A DNA stretch of 64,000 bases from NCBI RefSeq assembly GCF_025716945.1, contig NZ_JAOVZT010000005.1:186001-250000 (forward strand), given 5' to 3'. Below are positions 24,477-34,685 of the stretch, one piece after another. The stretch is from Geodermatophilus sp. YIM 151500 (GTDB lineage: Bacteria > Actinomycetota > Actinomycetes > Mycobacteriales > Geodermatophilaceae). Below the pieces are notes generated by a model. The model was given only the letters and a program-made list of their open reading frames with translations, ran no database searches and was not told where the DNA came from. The first letter of the stretch is position 1; every line of letters begins with the position of its first letter. Both the position numbers and the translations under genes were made by a program.

Positions 24477-25499
24477 GTGCCCATCCTCATCCGGCTGGTC
24501 CGCAGCCTGCGGCTGGCCGTCCGCGGGTGGCGGCTGCCGCTGGCCGTGGCGATCGGCGTCTTCCTGACCAGCTGGCTGCTCATGTGGCTGGTGGAGCCGG
24601 TCGGCAGCGAGCTGGTGCGGCCGGGCGTCTACTGGTGGTACTTCGTCGTCACCGCCGCGACCGTCGGCTACGGCGACTTCTTCCCGGTGTCCACCGGGGG
24701 CCGGCTGGTGGGCAGCTACGTCATCGTCGGCGGCATCGTCACCCTGACGCTGCTGTTCACCCGGCTCGCCGACGTGCTGCAGTCGCTGAGGAGCAAGCGG
24801 TTGAGAGGTGTGGTGACCCTGGACCTGCGCGACCACGTCGTCCTGCTCGGCTACTTCCCGGGTCGCACCGAACGGCTGGTGGCCGAGCTGACCGCCGAGG
24901 GCCGGCAGCAGGTGGCGCTGTGCGCCTGGGACGACGTCGCCGAGGACCCCATGCCCGAGCAGCAGGCGGTGCACTTCGTCCGCGGCGACCTCACCCACGC
25001 CGACGTCATGCAGCGCGCCGGCGTCGCCCGCGCCCGGACGGCGGTCATCGACGGCCGCGACGACAACGAGACGCTGGCCATCGCCGTCGCCGTCGACCAC
25101 GCCAACCCGGCCGTGCACATGGTCGCGGCGCTGCGCGACCTGACCCGGCGTGACAACCTGCGCTACGTCAACGCCGGCGTGCAGGTGGTGCAGTGGCACA
25201 TGCCCTACCTGCTCACCGAGGAGGCGAACGATCCGGGCATCACCCAGATCTACAACGAGCTGATGACCCACGGCGGCAGCGGCAACACCTACTCGGTCAC
25301 GCTGCCGGACGGGTACGCCACCTTCGGCGACTGCCAGAGCCACTTCGGCCGCGCGTTCGGGGCCGTCGTGCTCGGGCTGCGGGCCGACGGCGGACTGGAG
25401 GTCAGCCCGTCCTGGGACCGCCCCGTGCCGCCCGGGACCACGCTGTACTACGTGGCGCGCCGGCGCATCGACGCGGCGGGGCTGCGCGCCGCGCGCTGA
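24477..25499 (+). CDS. Two-helix potassium channel with RCK/TrkA-N domain
   Basis: 340 residues, GTG start. Two membrane helices (about 20-42 and 78-98) flank the selectivity filter TVGYGD at 62-67. A cytoplasmic TrkA-N/RCK domain follows (DHVVLLGYFPGRTERLVAEL, VHFVRGDLTHADVMQRAGV). Its dinucleotide loop is GYFPG rather than GxGxxG, so NAD binding may be lost. The C-terminal part looks like a TrkA_C-type domain. Functions in K+ flux and turgor. Adjacent stress-protein and MscS genes support an osmotic-stress context. Confidence 0.87.
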   Translation: MPILIRLVRSLRLAVRGWRLPLAVAIGVFLTSWLLMWLVEPVGSELVRPGVYWWYFVVTAATVGYGDFFPVSTGGRLVGSYVIVGGIVTLTLLFTRLADVLQSLRSKRLRGVVTLDLRDHVVLLGYFPGRTERLVAELTAEGRQQVALCAWDDVAEDPMPEQQAVHFVRGDLTHADVMQRAGVARARTAVIDGRDDNETLAIAVAVDHANPAVHMVAALRDLTRRDNLRYVNAGVQVVQWHMPYLLTEEANDPGITQIYNELMTHGGSGNTYSVTLPDGYATFGDCQSHFGRAFGAVVLGLRADGGLEVSPSWDRPVPPGTTLYYVARRRIDAAGLRAAR

Positions 25500-25525
25500 G
25501 CGGGGCGGCCGCTCGCCGGAGCCGG

Positions 25526-26896
25526 TCAGATCCAGCCCAGCAGCCAGCCGAGCAGCGCGACGCCGGCAGCGAGCACCAGCAGCGTCACCACGAGCGCGGC
25601 CAGGGTGGGGACCACCACCCACCGCCGCTTGAACCGCCGCCGCGCCGGGGGCGGCGGAGGCGGCTCGGGCCGCCGGTGCTCCGGCCGCCGGTGCTCCGGC
25701 CGCCGGTGCTCGCGCCGCCGCTCGGCCACGTACCGCGCCGAGCCGCGTGCCACGGAGCCCAGGACGGCGCGCGACGCGTGGGCCAGCCGGTGCAGGTCGT
25801 CGGCGTCGAAGCGGTGCACCGATCCGGCGGGAACGGGACCGGGCCGGGGCGGCGGATAGGCCGGCGGCTGCTCCCGTGCCGGGGGGCCGGCCGCCCCGTC
25901 GGGCGACGGCGCACCGTCCGACCGGGGCGGAGGGGGGCCTCCCGGCGCCTTCGGCGGCGGACCCGGGGACCCGGCGGCCGAGGACCCGGCGGCCGAGGGC
26001 CGGGCGGCCTGGTCCCCGGCGGCCGGGGGCGGGGCGGCCGGGGTGCCGGCCGCGGCGTCCGGCCGCGCACCGGCCAGCACCGCCTCGAGGTCGCGGCGGG
26101 CCTGCGCGACGGTGGCGCGGCGCGCCGGCTCCTTGGTGAGCAGCCCGCGCAGCAGCGGCTCCAGCGGGCCGGCCCGGTGCACGGGGGCCGGGTCCTCGTT
26201 GGCGACCGCCATGAGCGTGGCCATCGCGTCGCCGCGGTCGAACGCCAGCCGGCCCTCGACGGCGGTGTACAGCGTGGCCCCCAGCGACCACAGGTCGACC
26301 GGGGGCTCGGGTGTGCCACCGGTCGCCCGCTCCGGCGCCATGTAGGGCGGCGAGCCGATGAACGCCCCCGAGGTGGTCAGCGAGGCGTCCCCGGTGCTGG
26401 TGGCGATGCCGAAGTCCGTCAGCCGCGCATGGCCGTCGTGCACGACGAGCACGTTGGCCGGCTTCACGTCGCGGTGCACGATGCCCTCGGCGTGCGCGGC
26501 CTCCAGCGCCGCGAGCACGTCGAGGCCGATGCGGGCGACGGCCTCGGGGGACAGCGGGCCGTCGTCCTCGACGATGCGCTGGAGGCTGCGGGCGGGCACG
26601 TGCTCCATGACCAGCCACGGCTTGCCCTCCTCCTCGACCACGTCGAAGACGGTGGTGACGCAGGGGTGGTCCAGCCGGGCGGCGGCGCGCGCCTCGCGCA
26701 GGGTGCGCTCGCGCAGCACGGCGCGCTCCTCGTCGGTGAGGTGCACCGAGAAGGTCACCTCCTTGAGCGCGACCCTCCGCTGCAGCACCCGGTCGGTGGC
26801 CAGCCAGACGGTGCCCATGCCGCCGCGGCCGAGCACGTCGGCCAACTCGTAACGGTCGGCGATGACCCGGCCCCGCGGCCCGGCGTCGAGGCCCAT
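25526..26896 (-). CDS. Membrane-anchored serine/threonine protein kinase
   Basis: 456 residues, PknA/PknB-like. Kinase domain about 15-275: GRGGMG loop, Lys45, HRD at 141-143, DFG at 161-163, followed by a Gly/Pro activation segment ending APE (MAPERA). A Pro/Ala/Gly-rich linker of about 100 residues follows, then a basic RRPEH repeat (three copies, a 12-base tandem in the DNA) and a single C-terminal membrane helix (VVVPTLAALVVTLLVLAAGV). Only about five residues lie outside the membrane, so no PASTA or other sensor is present. Confidence 0.9.
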   Translation of the reverse strand: MGLDAGPRGRVIADRYELADVLGRGGMGTVWLATDRVLQRRVALKEVTFSVHLTDEERAVLRERTLREARAAARLDHPCVTTVFDVVEEEGKPWLVMEHVPARSLQRIVEDDGPLSPEAVARIGLDVLAALEAAHAEGIVHRDVKPANVLVVHDGHARLTDFGIATSTGDASLTTSGAFIGSPPYMAPERATGGTPEPPVDLWSLGATLYTAVEGRLAFDRGDAMATLMAVANEDPAPVHRAGPLEPLLRGLLTKEPARRATVAQARRDLEAVLAGARPDAAAGTPAAPPPAAGDQAARPSAAGSSAAGSPGPPPKAPGGPPPPRSDGAPSPDGAAGPPAREQPPAYPPPRPGPVPAGSVHRFDADDLHRLAHASRAVLGSVARGSARYVAERRREHRRPEHRRPEHRRPEPPPPPPARRRFKRRWVVVPTLAALVVTLLVLAAGVALLGWLLGWI

Positions 26897-26925
26897 GGGC
26901 GGAACCTACCCGCGCGGTGCCCTCC

Positions 26926-27066
26926 TCAGCCCTCCTCCGGGCGCTCGTCCGGCTCGCTCAGCTCCTCGAGCGCGGCGGCCTGCTCGGGGGTGACCTGCTC
27001 GAGGGCGATGTCCCGGGGCTGCGGCGGCCCGGCGTCGGACGGCGGTGGTGCGGAAGGTGTGGTCAT
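26926..27066 (-). CDS. Small acidic hypothetical protein
   Basis: 46 residues: a Pro-rich start and an acidic C-terminal helix (VTPEQAAALEELSEPDERPE). The ATG at 27066 and stop at 26926 give a compact frame upstream of the kinase gene, 29 bases from its start and on the same strand. Codon use matches the neighbours. Possibly a kinase partner, but there is no direct evidence. Low-complexity composition lowers confidence. Confidence 0.5.
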   Translation of the reverse strand: MTTPSAPPPSDAGPPQPRDIALEQVTPEQAAALEELSEPDERPEEG

Positions 27067-27171
27067 GGCGCGAGCCTGCCGCAGCCGGGGCGACGCCCGC
27101 GCGCGGGGACCTCGTCGCCCGGAGGACCCCCGTCGTGCCGTCCGCGGCCGGTCCTGTGAGCATGGACGGCG

Positions 27172-28026
27172 ATGCATTTCCCGACCGCCGCCTCCACCGA
27201 GGACGACGGCACCTTCGTCGAGGACGCGATCACCCTCGCCGAGGGCGTCCAGGCGACGGCGGTCTTCGTCGCCGCGATCCTGCTCGCGATCCTCCTGCGG
27301 CGCCTGCTGGTCAAGGCCCTGGACCGCGACGCCGACCGGCACGCGGGCCTGCTGATCGGCCGCTTCCTGTCGATCCTCGTGGTCGCGGTCGGCCTGGTCT
27401 ACGCCCTCGACCTGATGGGCGTGCGGATCGGCCCGCTGGTGGGCGCGCTGGGCGTCGGCGGCATCGCGCTGGCCTTCGCCGCCCAGGACCTGCTGTCCAA
27501 CTTCATCGCCGGCATCCTGCTGCAGATCCGTCGTCCGTTCCGGGTCGGCGAGCAGATCAGCAGCAACGACCACGAGGGGACGGTCGCGGACGTCAACCTC
27601 CGCACGACGGTGCTGCGCACCTACGACGGCCTGGTCGTGCACCTGCCCAACGCCGAGGTGCTCAAGGCCGCGATCGTCAACTACACCCGCACGCCGCTGA
27701 GCCGGACGTCCATCACGGTCGGGCTGGGCTACGAGACCGATCTCGCCCGCGTGCGCGACGTGCTGCTCGAGGCGTGCCGGTCGGCGGACGGGGTCGTCGC
27801 CGACCCCCCGCCGGAGGTGTGGATCGAGACGTTCGGCGAGTCCACCGTCGACGCCGCCGTCCGCTACTGGCACGCGGCGGACATCGCCAGCCGGTGGCGG
27901 GTGCGCAGCGAGGTGGCCATCGCGATCAAGACCGCTCTCGACCGCGAGGGCATCACCATCGCCTTCCCGCAGCGGGTGCTGTGGTGGGGCCGCGAGGACC
28001 CGGCGGCCACGTCAGGCGAGGGCTAG
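27172..28026 (+). CDS. Small-conductance mechanosensitive channel, MscS family
   Basis: 284 residues. Three N-terminal helices, the last being the pore-lining VGALGVGGIALAFAAQDLLS. The beta domain follows (FRVGEQISSNDHEGTVADVN, then LRTYDGLVVHLPNAEVL with the conserved PN). The C-terminal alpha-beta region ends at a TAG. Opens on hypo-osmotic shock to release solutes. It converges on and overlaps the next gene by 15 bases. Confidence 0.92.
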   Translation: MHFPTAASTEDDGTFVEDAITLAEGVQATAVFVAAILLAILLRRLLVKALDRDADRHAGLLIGRFLSILVVAVGLVYALDLMGVRIGPLVGALGVGGIALAFAAQDLLSNFIAGILLQIRRPFRVGEQISSNDHEGTVADVNLRTTVLRTYDGLVVHLPNAEVLKAAIVNYTRTPLSRTSITVGLGYETDLARVRDVLLEACRSADGVVADPPPEVWIETFGESTVDAAVRYWHAADIASRWRVRSEVAIAIKTALDREGITIAFPQRVLWWGREDPAATSGEG

Positions 28027-28430
28027 CTCGGTCCGGACGGCGTGGACCGCGGCCGCGGGGGAGGGCAGGCCGCCCGAAGTGATCACCCGGCCGTCGACCA
28101 GCAGCGACGAGACGGCGAGGCCGGCGCGGACCGACCGCCGCAGCGGGCCGCCGCGCAGGCCCGCGCGGCGGCCGCCGGCGACCAGTTCGGGGAGCAGGAA
28201 GATCCAATTGGACGGCGCGACGAGCTCGACGTCGACGTCCGGCGGCAGCGCCCTCCGCAACGCGCGGTAGACAGCCGCCACGTCGTCGTCCGCCGCCGGC
28301 CCGGCGGCGCAGGCCGGCGCGTCGTGCGCGTGGCCGCCGCCCTCGTCGAACGGGCGCACGTCGGCGCTGCAGCACCCGCCGCCGCCCCCGCCCGCGGACC
28401 GGGGTCCGCGGACGAGGACGACGCGGTGCC

Positions 28431-28434
<4 letters not shown>
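28012..28434 (-). CDS. Cys/His-rich small protein translationally coupled to CstA
   Basis: 140 residues. GTG start at 28434 overlaps the cstA stop (GTGA); an open frame upstream is antisense shadow of cstA. The N-terminal third is Gly-rich with CCSADVRPFDEGGGHAHDAP and a further Cys, a plausible metal or thiol site. The rest (DVELVAPSNWIFLLPELV, SSLLVDGRVITSGGLP) looks like a thioredoxin-like alpha/beta fold ending in a solvent-exposed helix. I do not recognise a named family. CstA is usually followed by a small YbdD/YjiX protein; this one is different. Confidence 0.65.
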
Positions 28435-30233
<1,799 letters not shown>

Positions 30234-30252
30234 GGTCTCTCCCCACGTCCGT

Positions 30253-30272
30253 GGCGGCCGCCGTTGGCCGCC
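30253..30272. promoter_or_regulatory. Inverted repeat in the cstA upstream region
   Basis: GGCGGCC-N6-GGCCGCC, a perfect 7-base palindrome 20 bases upstream of the cstA start, within the 63-base gap to the divergent gene. Position over the cstA promoter or leader suggests an operator. In very GC-rich DNA such palindromes also arise by chance. Confidence 0.35.
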
Positions 30273-30296
30273 CCCTGTGGAGTAGACAACTGGCTG

Positions 30297-31073
30297 ATGG
30301 ACAACTCAAGTCACGGTCCGGCTATCCACTCGTCAGGTATCGCCGAACTGATCTGGCGGGTGCCCGGGGCGCCACCGCGGGCGATCGGCGTCGTGCCGCT
30401 GCTCATGGACGCGCGCCCGGCCGTGGCGCTGCCGTGGGCGTTCGTCGACGACGCCCGGGCGGCGGCGGCCAGTCCGGGCGCTGCGCTGGTGCTGTCCGAT
30501 CCGCGGCTGAGCGGGCCCGGCTGGCGGCCGCTGGTCCTCGCCGGCCGGATGCAACTGGTGGAGGACGGCGACGGCAGCCTGTTCCGCGACGACCTGCTGC
30601 GGCAGGAGGTGCGCAAGCACCCGCCGGCGCGGGCGCTGGTCGACTCGCCGGTGCTGCGCCGCGAGCACTGGTGGTACCTGCCGCGGCTGATCCTGCTGCT
30701 CGACCCGGTCACGGTTCGCGACGGCGGCCGCCGCGACGGCCCCGCCGACGCGGTCCTCGCGGTCGACGACGACGGTCTCGAGGTGCGGACAGTCCGGGTG
30801 CCCGACTGGGACGCCCGGCCGCTGGCGGTGACCGGCGGGCCTGCTGCGCGCGGGCCGGCCGTGCTCGTCGGGCAGGAGGTCTCGGTGCCCGACGCCGAGC
30901 GGTGGACCGTGCACACCACGACCGGCTCCTACGCCGAAGGTGCGCTGACCGGGGTCGAACCGGCGGCGACCCGGGCGCTCGAGCCGACTCCCGGGCTGCT
31001 GGCCCGGATGCGGCGCGAGCGCGCCCTCGAGAAGGCGTGCGTGTCGGCGCTGCGGGCGGCCGGTCACGGCTGA
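30297..31073 (+). CDS. Hypothetical protein, possible FMN-binding split-barrel
   Basis: 258 residues from the ATG at 30297. Features: an N-terminal strand (GIAELIWRVPGAPPRAIGV), a central REHWWYLPRLILLLDPV, and DGLEVRTVRVPDWDARPL. The overall pattern resembles heme-utilisation/pyridoxamine-oxidase-like split-barrel proteins, with no decisive cofactor motif. Divergent from cstA. Its stop lies inside the loop of a strong hairpin. Confidence 0.55.
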   Translation: MDNSSHGPAIHSSGIAELIWRVPGAPPRAIGVVPLLMDARPAVALPWAFVDDARAAAASPGAALVLSDPRLSGPGWRPLVLAGRMQLVEDGDGSLFRDDLLRQEVRKHPPARALVDSPVLRREHWWYLPRLILLLDPVTVRDGGRRDGPADAVLAVDDDGLEVRTVRVPDWDARPLAVTGGPAARGPAVLVGQEVSVPDAERWTVHTTTGSYAEGALTGVEPAATRALEPTPGLLARMRRERALEKACVSALRAAGHG

Positions 31074-31085
31074 CCGTGACCGGCC
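31058..31085. terminator. Perfect 12-bp stem-loop over the 30297-31073 stop codon
   Basis: GGCCGGTCACGG-CTGA-CCGTGACCGGCC: 12 paired bases with a 4-base loop that contains the TGA stop. It lies between two convergent genes, so it can act on both strands. No T-run follows, normal for actinobacterial terminators. Confidence 0.7.
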
Positions 31086-31109
31086 CGGGTCGGCGCCCTC
31101 CGCGCGGGG

Positions 31110-31319
31110 TCACTGGGCGCGGCGCAGGTGGTCCTCGTCGCCGGGGGTCGTCTCGGTGCTCCACACCAGCGAGGCGGCGTGCTCCCGGCCATCGGGCAGG
31201 ATCACGAGCAGCAGGCCCTGGTGCATGTCGTCCGCGGGACCGTGGCCGGCCGAACCGGTGCAGCGCACGACGCGGCCGGGCGTGACCGTGACGTACGAGG
31301 GGCAGGGGACCCGGCGCAC
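31110..31319 (-). CDS. Small hypothetical protein with two cysteines
   Basis: 69 residues from a GTG at 31319 with GGAAGGAG eight bases upstream; an in-frame ATG at 31373 would add 18 residues. RVPCPSYVTVTPGRVVRCTG is followed by GHGPADDMHQGLLLVILPDG, a mostly beta small domain. No family recognised. Convergent with the preceding gene. Bases 31320-31514 hold no further gene I can support. Confidence 0.5.
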   Translation of the reverse strand: MRRVPCPSYVTVTPGRVVRCTGSAGHGPADDMHQGLLLVILPDGREHAASLVWSTETTPGDEDHLRRAQ

Positions 31320-31514
31320 CGAAGCGGCTCCTTCCGCGGACCAGCGGCTCCCCCTTCCGCCAGCGTAGGACACCGTGCCCCTGCCGGTCGCGGGTTCCGG
31401 GACCGCGGCTACCGGAATCCCCCCGGTGGTCGACAGCGTCCTCGCTCCGGCACCTCGCGCCGGGGAGCGATTCCGCGCTCGCCGGCGCTCGCCGCGATGC
31501 TTACGGGTCCGTCG

Positions 31515-31907
31515 TCAGGCGGGCGCCTCGTTCTGGTCGAGGCACATGACGTTGCCCTCGCTGTCCTTGAACCAGGCCGCCTTGCCCATGCCCTTGATGA
31601 CCGCGACGTCGCCTTCCCACTCGACGCCGGGCATGTCGTAGTGCTCGAAGCCGACGCCCTTGGCCTTGAGCTCCTCGACCTCCGACGCGATGTCGTCGAC
31701 GTGCCACTGGGCGATGGTGTGCCCGGCCTGACCGGCATAGGTCGTTCTGTAGACGTTGAACCGCGTCCCGGACTCGGTGCGGTAGGCGAGGGTCTCCCCG
31801 GCAAGCTCACGGGCGGGGGTCAGGCCCAGCTTGTCGGCGTAGAAGGTGCGGGCCCGGTCGAGGTCGGCCGCGGGGATGTTGGCCTCGACCCGGCTGGTCT
31901 TCAGCAT
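31515..31907 (-). CDS. VOC-family (glyoxalase fold) protein
   Basis: 130 residues. N-terminal MLKTSRVEANIPAADLDRAR with FYADKLGL is the first VOC module; TIAQWHVDDIASEVEELKAK the second; the protein ends in WFKDSEGNVMCLDQNE, the metal-Glu strand. Size and spacing fit a single-domain VOC protein of unknown substrate. Monocistronic. Confidence 0.87.
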   Translation of the reverse strand: MLKTSRVEANIPAADLDRARTFYADKLGLTPARELAGETLAYRTESGTRFNVYRTTYAGQAGHTIAQWHVDDIASEVEELKAKGVGFEHYDMPGVEWEGDVAVIKGMGKAAWFKDSEGNVMCLDQNEAPA

Positions 31908-32039
31908 CGTCGCCTCCGGAACCGCTCAGTCCCCCGCTCCGATGATGGCGGGCAAGCTAGACCCGGCCCGAGGACGCGGACAAGGAGCACGGACGCGTGC
32001 CGGTTCCCGGGCACGGCGGCGCGGGTACGGCGCAGCGGC

Positions 32040-32609
32040 ATGAGCGGCAAGTCGGCGAAGGACTACGAGAAGGACTACACGGAGCCGGAATTGCGGGAGC
32101 GGCTCAAGGAGGAGATCAAAGCGGGGGACCGCGGCGGCGAGCCCGGGCAGTGGAGCGCCCGCAAGAGCCAACTGCTGACCACCGAGTACGAGAAGCAGGG
32201 CGGCGGCTACGAGCACGAGGGGGAGCGCACGGAGTCGCAGGAGCACCTGGAGGAGTGGGGCGAGCAGGACTGGAAGACCGCCGAGGGCGGTGCCGACGCC
32301 CGCGGTGACGACGGCACCGCGCGCTACCTGCCCGACGCCGCGTGGCAGCTGCTCGGCGAGGACGAGCGGAAGGCAACCGACCGCAGGAAGAAGCGCGGGA
32401 ACCGGCAGCACGTGCCCAACACCGACGCCGCGAAGGAGGCCCGCAAGGCCGCCGAGCTGCTCGACGTCGACGCGGCCGAGGCGCGGAGGAAGGTCGCGAG
32501 GATGGACGGCGACTCGCAGCTCGACCGCGCGGAGAAGGCGGAGGAGGAGCTGGGCTCGGGCCGCAAGACGGTGCTCGAGGCGATCGAGAAGCAGCGCCCG
32601 GAGGACTGA
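32040..32609 (+). CDS. DUF5872-type hydrophilic protein
   Basis: 189 residues from the ATG at 32040; an upstream open frame is shadow. Extremely charged (Lys, Glu, Arg, Asp). The block KDYEKDYTEPELRERLKEEI plus GGEPGQWSARKSQLL is the DUF5872 signature. The second half is a Lys/Ala-rich helical region (EARKAAELLDVDAAEARRK). Proteins of this kind are predicted stress- or desiccation-linked; that role is inference. Confidence 0.75.
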   Translation: MSGKSAKDYEKDYTEPELRERLKEEIKAGDRGGEPGQWSARKSQLLTTEYEKQGGGYEHEGERTESQEHLEEWGEQDWKTAEGGADARGDDGTARYLPDAAWQLLGEDERKATDRRKKRGNRQHVPNTDAAKEARKAAELLDVDAAEARRKVARMDGDSQLDRAEKAEEELGSGRKTVLEAIEKQRPED

Positions 32610-32687
32610 CCCGCAGGAACGCCCGGGCCGCCCGGAACCGTGGCGCGCCGGGTGCCGCGGCGTCCGCGCGGCACCCGGCGGCGGACG

Positions 32688-33245
32688 TCAGGGCAGCACC
32701 AGAGCGGCCTCGTACAAGGTGGTCACCTCGGCGTTCGGGTCGTCGGTCGGCGTGATGTCGAGCAGGGCCACCTCGCCGGTGGCGCCGGAGAAGTCGCCGG
32801 TCCCGCCGGTGACGGCGATGTCGAGCTGGAAGGGGTCGGTCTCGTTCTCCGGCGGGGTGGAGAAGTCGACGTGCACGGTGCCGTGCAGCTGCGACCCGCT
32901 GTCGAGGACGAAGGCGATGTCGCAGACCAGGTTGTCGGGCACGGCCTGGCCCAGGCACTCGATGTGCGTCCGGCCGATCTCGTCGCCGAGGGTCTCGCCG
33001 TCGTCGGTCGCGTACAGGGCTTCACCGATGAACACCTGGGTGCCGGGCTGGATGCCCTCCTCCGGTGGCGGGGCCTCCTCGTCGCCGGTGAAGGTCTGGC
33101 CGTCGGGCAGCACGAGGGCGAAGGTGTCCTCCACGCCGATCCACTGGTGGTCGACCCCGGGGTCCGCCTCGGCGGCGACCGCGGCGCTCGAGCCGGTCAG
33201 GCCACCGGCGAGGACGAGGACGGACAGGACGGCGATGCGGCGCAT
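32688..33245 (-). CDS. Secreted barrel-like protein (allene-oxide-cyclase/dirigent-like)
   Basis: 185 residues with a signal peptide (MRRIAVLSVLVLAGGLTGSS, cleavage near VAA). The mature part is beta-rich and ends ITVTGGTGDFSGATGEVALL-like, here VTGGTGDFSGATGEVALLDI, the typical strand-turn of the AOC-barrel/dirigent fold. Two cysteines (ECLG and LVCD) may form a disulfide. Function in bacteria unknown; possibly binds a hydrophobic ligand in the wall. Confidence 0.65.
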   Translation of the reverse strand: MRRIAVLSVLVLAGGLTGSSAAVAAEADPGVDHQWIGVEDTFALVLPDGQTFTGDEEAPPPEEGIQPGTQVFIGEALYATDDGETLGDEIGRTHIECLGQAVPDNLVCDIAFVLDSGSQLHGTVHVDFSTPPENETDPFQLDIAVTGGTGDFSGATGEVALLDITPTDDPNAEVTTLYEAALVLP

Positions 33246-33349
33246 GGGGAACTCCCTCGGTCAGGTGGACGTGCTCGGTCGACGCCGTGACGTGGACCGG
33301 CCCGGTGCTGCCTCGACGACGTCACCGCCGCCGCGTCCCCCGTGCCGGT

Positions 33350-33369
33350 ACGTGCTCGTCTGAGCACGT
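33350..33369. promoter_or_regulatory. Perfect palindrome between the secreted-protein and GntR genes
   Basis: ACGTGCTC-GTCT-GAGCACGT, 8-base arms and 4-base spacer, about 105 bases upstream of the secreted-protein start. The surrounding interval 33246-33620 (375 bases) contains no gene I can support. The palindrome is the only ordered element there and could be an operator for the divergent GntR protein or for the secreted protein. Confidence 0.45.
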
Positions 33370-33620
33370 CACCGGGGCTGTTCCGCCACGCCGCGGGATG
33401 CTCCTCGGGGGCCGAGGGCGCCACAAGTGCCGTGTGCGCGACGCAACGGGGGGTTCGGGGCGGTGCCTCGACGCCCTCGCTACAGGCATGCCGGACCGCC
33501 GGACGGGCGGATCGGGCGTGGCGCGGAACCACCGACGGAATCGTCGTGCGTGCGACCCGGCGGGCCGCCCGACCGGCCAGTCGCCCACGGCCGGAGCGCG
33601 TCGGACGGTCCTCCCGCACG

Positions 33621-34373
33621 GTGCCCGTCGTTCGGGCTGGTGACCGTGGACAATGGGCACGGATCGTCAGGCAATCTGCGGAGTGGGGCGATGCGCGTGC
33701 CGGAGGCGGCGGCCGTGACCCTGAGTGGCGGGGCCGTCGTCCCTCCACGCTGCGGGAGGAGGTCTCGACGCGGATCCGGCGCGCGCTCCTCACCGGTGAG
33801 CTGCGACCGGGACAGCGCATCAAGGAGGTCCACCTCGCCGAGGCGCTCGGCGTCAGCCGCCCCACCCTCCGTGAGTCGCTCCAGCAGTTGATCCACGAGG
33901 GAGCGCTCGTCCAGGTGCCCTACAAGGGCATCCGCGTCGCCCAGCCGACACCCGACGAGCTGCCTGACGTCGCCGAGGTGCGAATGCCGTTGGAGACGAT
34001 GGCGGCACTCCGCCTGGCACGCGACCCGCAGGGGCCCGCCATGGACGGCGTCCGTGAGGCGTTGCGGGTGCACCTGGATGCGATCGGGTCCGGGGACGAC
34101 CTGCAGGCGCACATCACCCACATCGCGCTGCACAGGGCGATCTGGGACCTCGCGGACAGCCCGACCTTGCGCAAGATCTGGCCGCTGGTCGGATCGCAGA
34201 TCCACATAGCGCTCACCGTGGACCAGGCGGTGCGGCACGACCCGGAGCGGGACGCCACGATGCACCGCCGGCTGGTGCGCGTCATCGAGGAAGGCCACGA
34301 GGCGACCATCGCCGCCGAGGTGGAGGTGCACATCAGGCACAGCGTCGACGAGGTGCTGCGCCGGCTTCCCTAG
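33621..34373 (+). CDS. GntR-family regulator, FCD (FadR-like) type
   Basis: 250 residues if started at the GTG 33621; the true start is uncertain because no ribosome site is clear and the first 40 residues are poorly conserved. The winged helix begins at STLREEVSTRIRRALLTGEL with RPGQRIKEVHLAEALGVSRP, then TLRESLQQLIHEGALVQVP. The FCD ligand domain follows, with HITHIALHRAIWDLA and VEVHIRHSV carrying metal-type His and Asp/Glu positions. Probably controls the aminotransferase/alanine dehydrogenase pair downstream. Confidence 0.85.
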   Translation: MPVVRAGDRGQWARIVRQSAEWGDARAGGGGRDPEWRGRRPSTLREEVSTRIRRALLTGELRPGQRIKEVHLAEALGVSRPTLRESLQQLIHEGALVQVPYKGIRVAQPTPDELPDVAEVRMPLETMAALRLARDPQGPAMDGVREALRVHLDAIGSGDDLQAHITHIALHRAIWDLADSPTLRKIWPLVGSQIHIALTVDQAVRHDPERDATMHRRLVRVIEEGHEATIAAEVEVHIRHSVDEVLRRLP

Positions 34374-34685
34374 CCGCACGCCCATGGACCTGCCGACCCG
34401 CGACGCCGCTACGGGATGTCGGGCCGGCGGCGAAGAGCGATACAGACCGTCTGGTGACTGCGGGGGCAGGTGTCCGCAGACTCGTGTCGTGTCGACGATG
34501 ACCGGGGCCGACGCCACGGGCCGTTCGGGCACGCGCAACCTGCATCACCGAGCGGCGCCGATCCGAGCGGACCGGGCAGTCGCTTTCCGATGTGACGAAT
34601 CCGGCCACGGGCGGGAGCGGCAGTCCGCACGAGCTGCCCGCGACATCCGACGCCCCGCTGGACCGAAGCCGCAAGGGAGCCTGGG
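34374..34685. other. Intergenic region upstream of the aminotransferase
   Basis: 312 bases with no supported gene. It has lower GC than its flanks in places and ends in a ribosome site (AGGGAG) before the 34686 ATG. It must contain the promoter of the aminotransferase operon and probably a GntR site. No clear palindrome of the FadR/FCD type was seen by eye. Confidence 0.5.
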
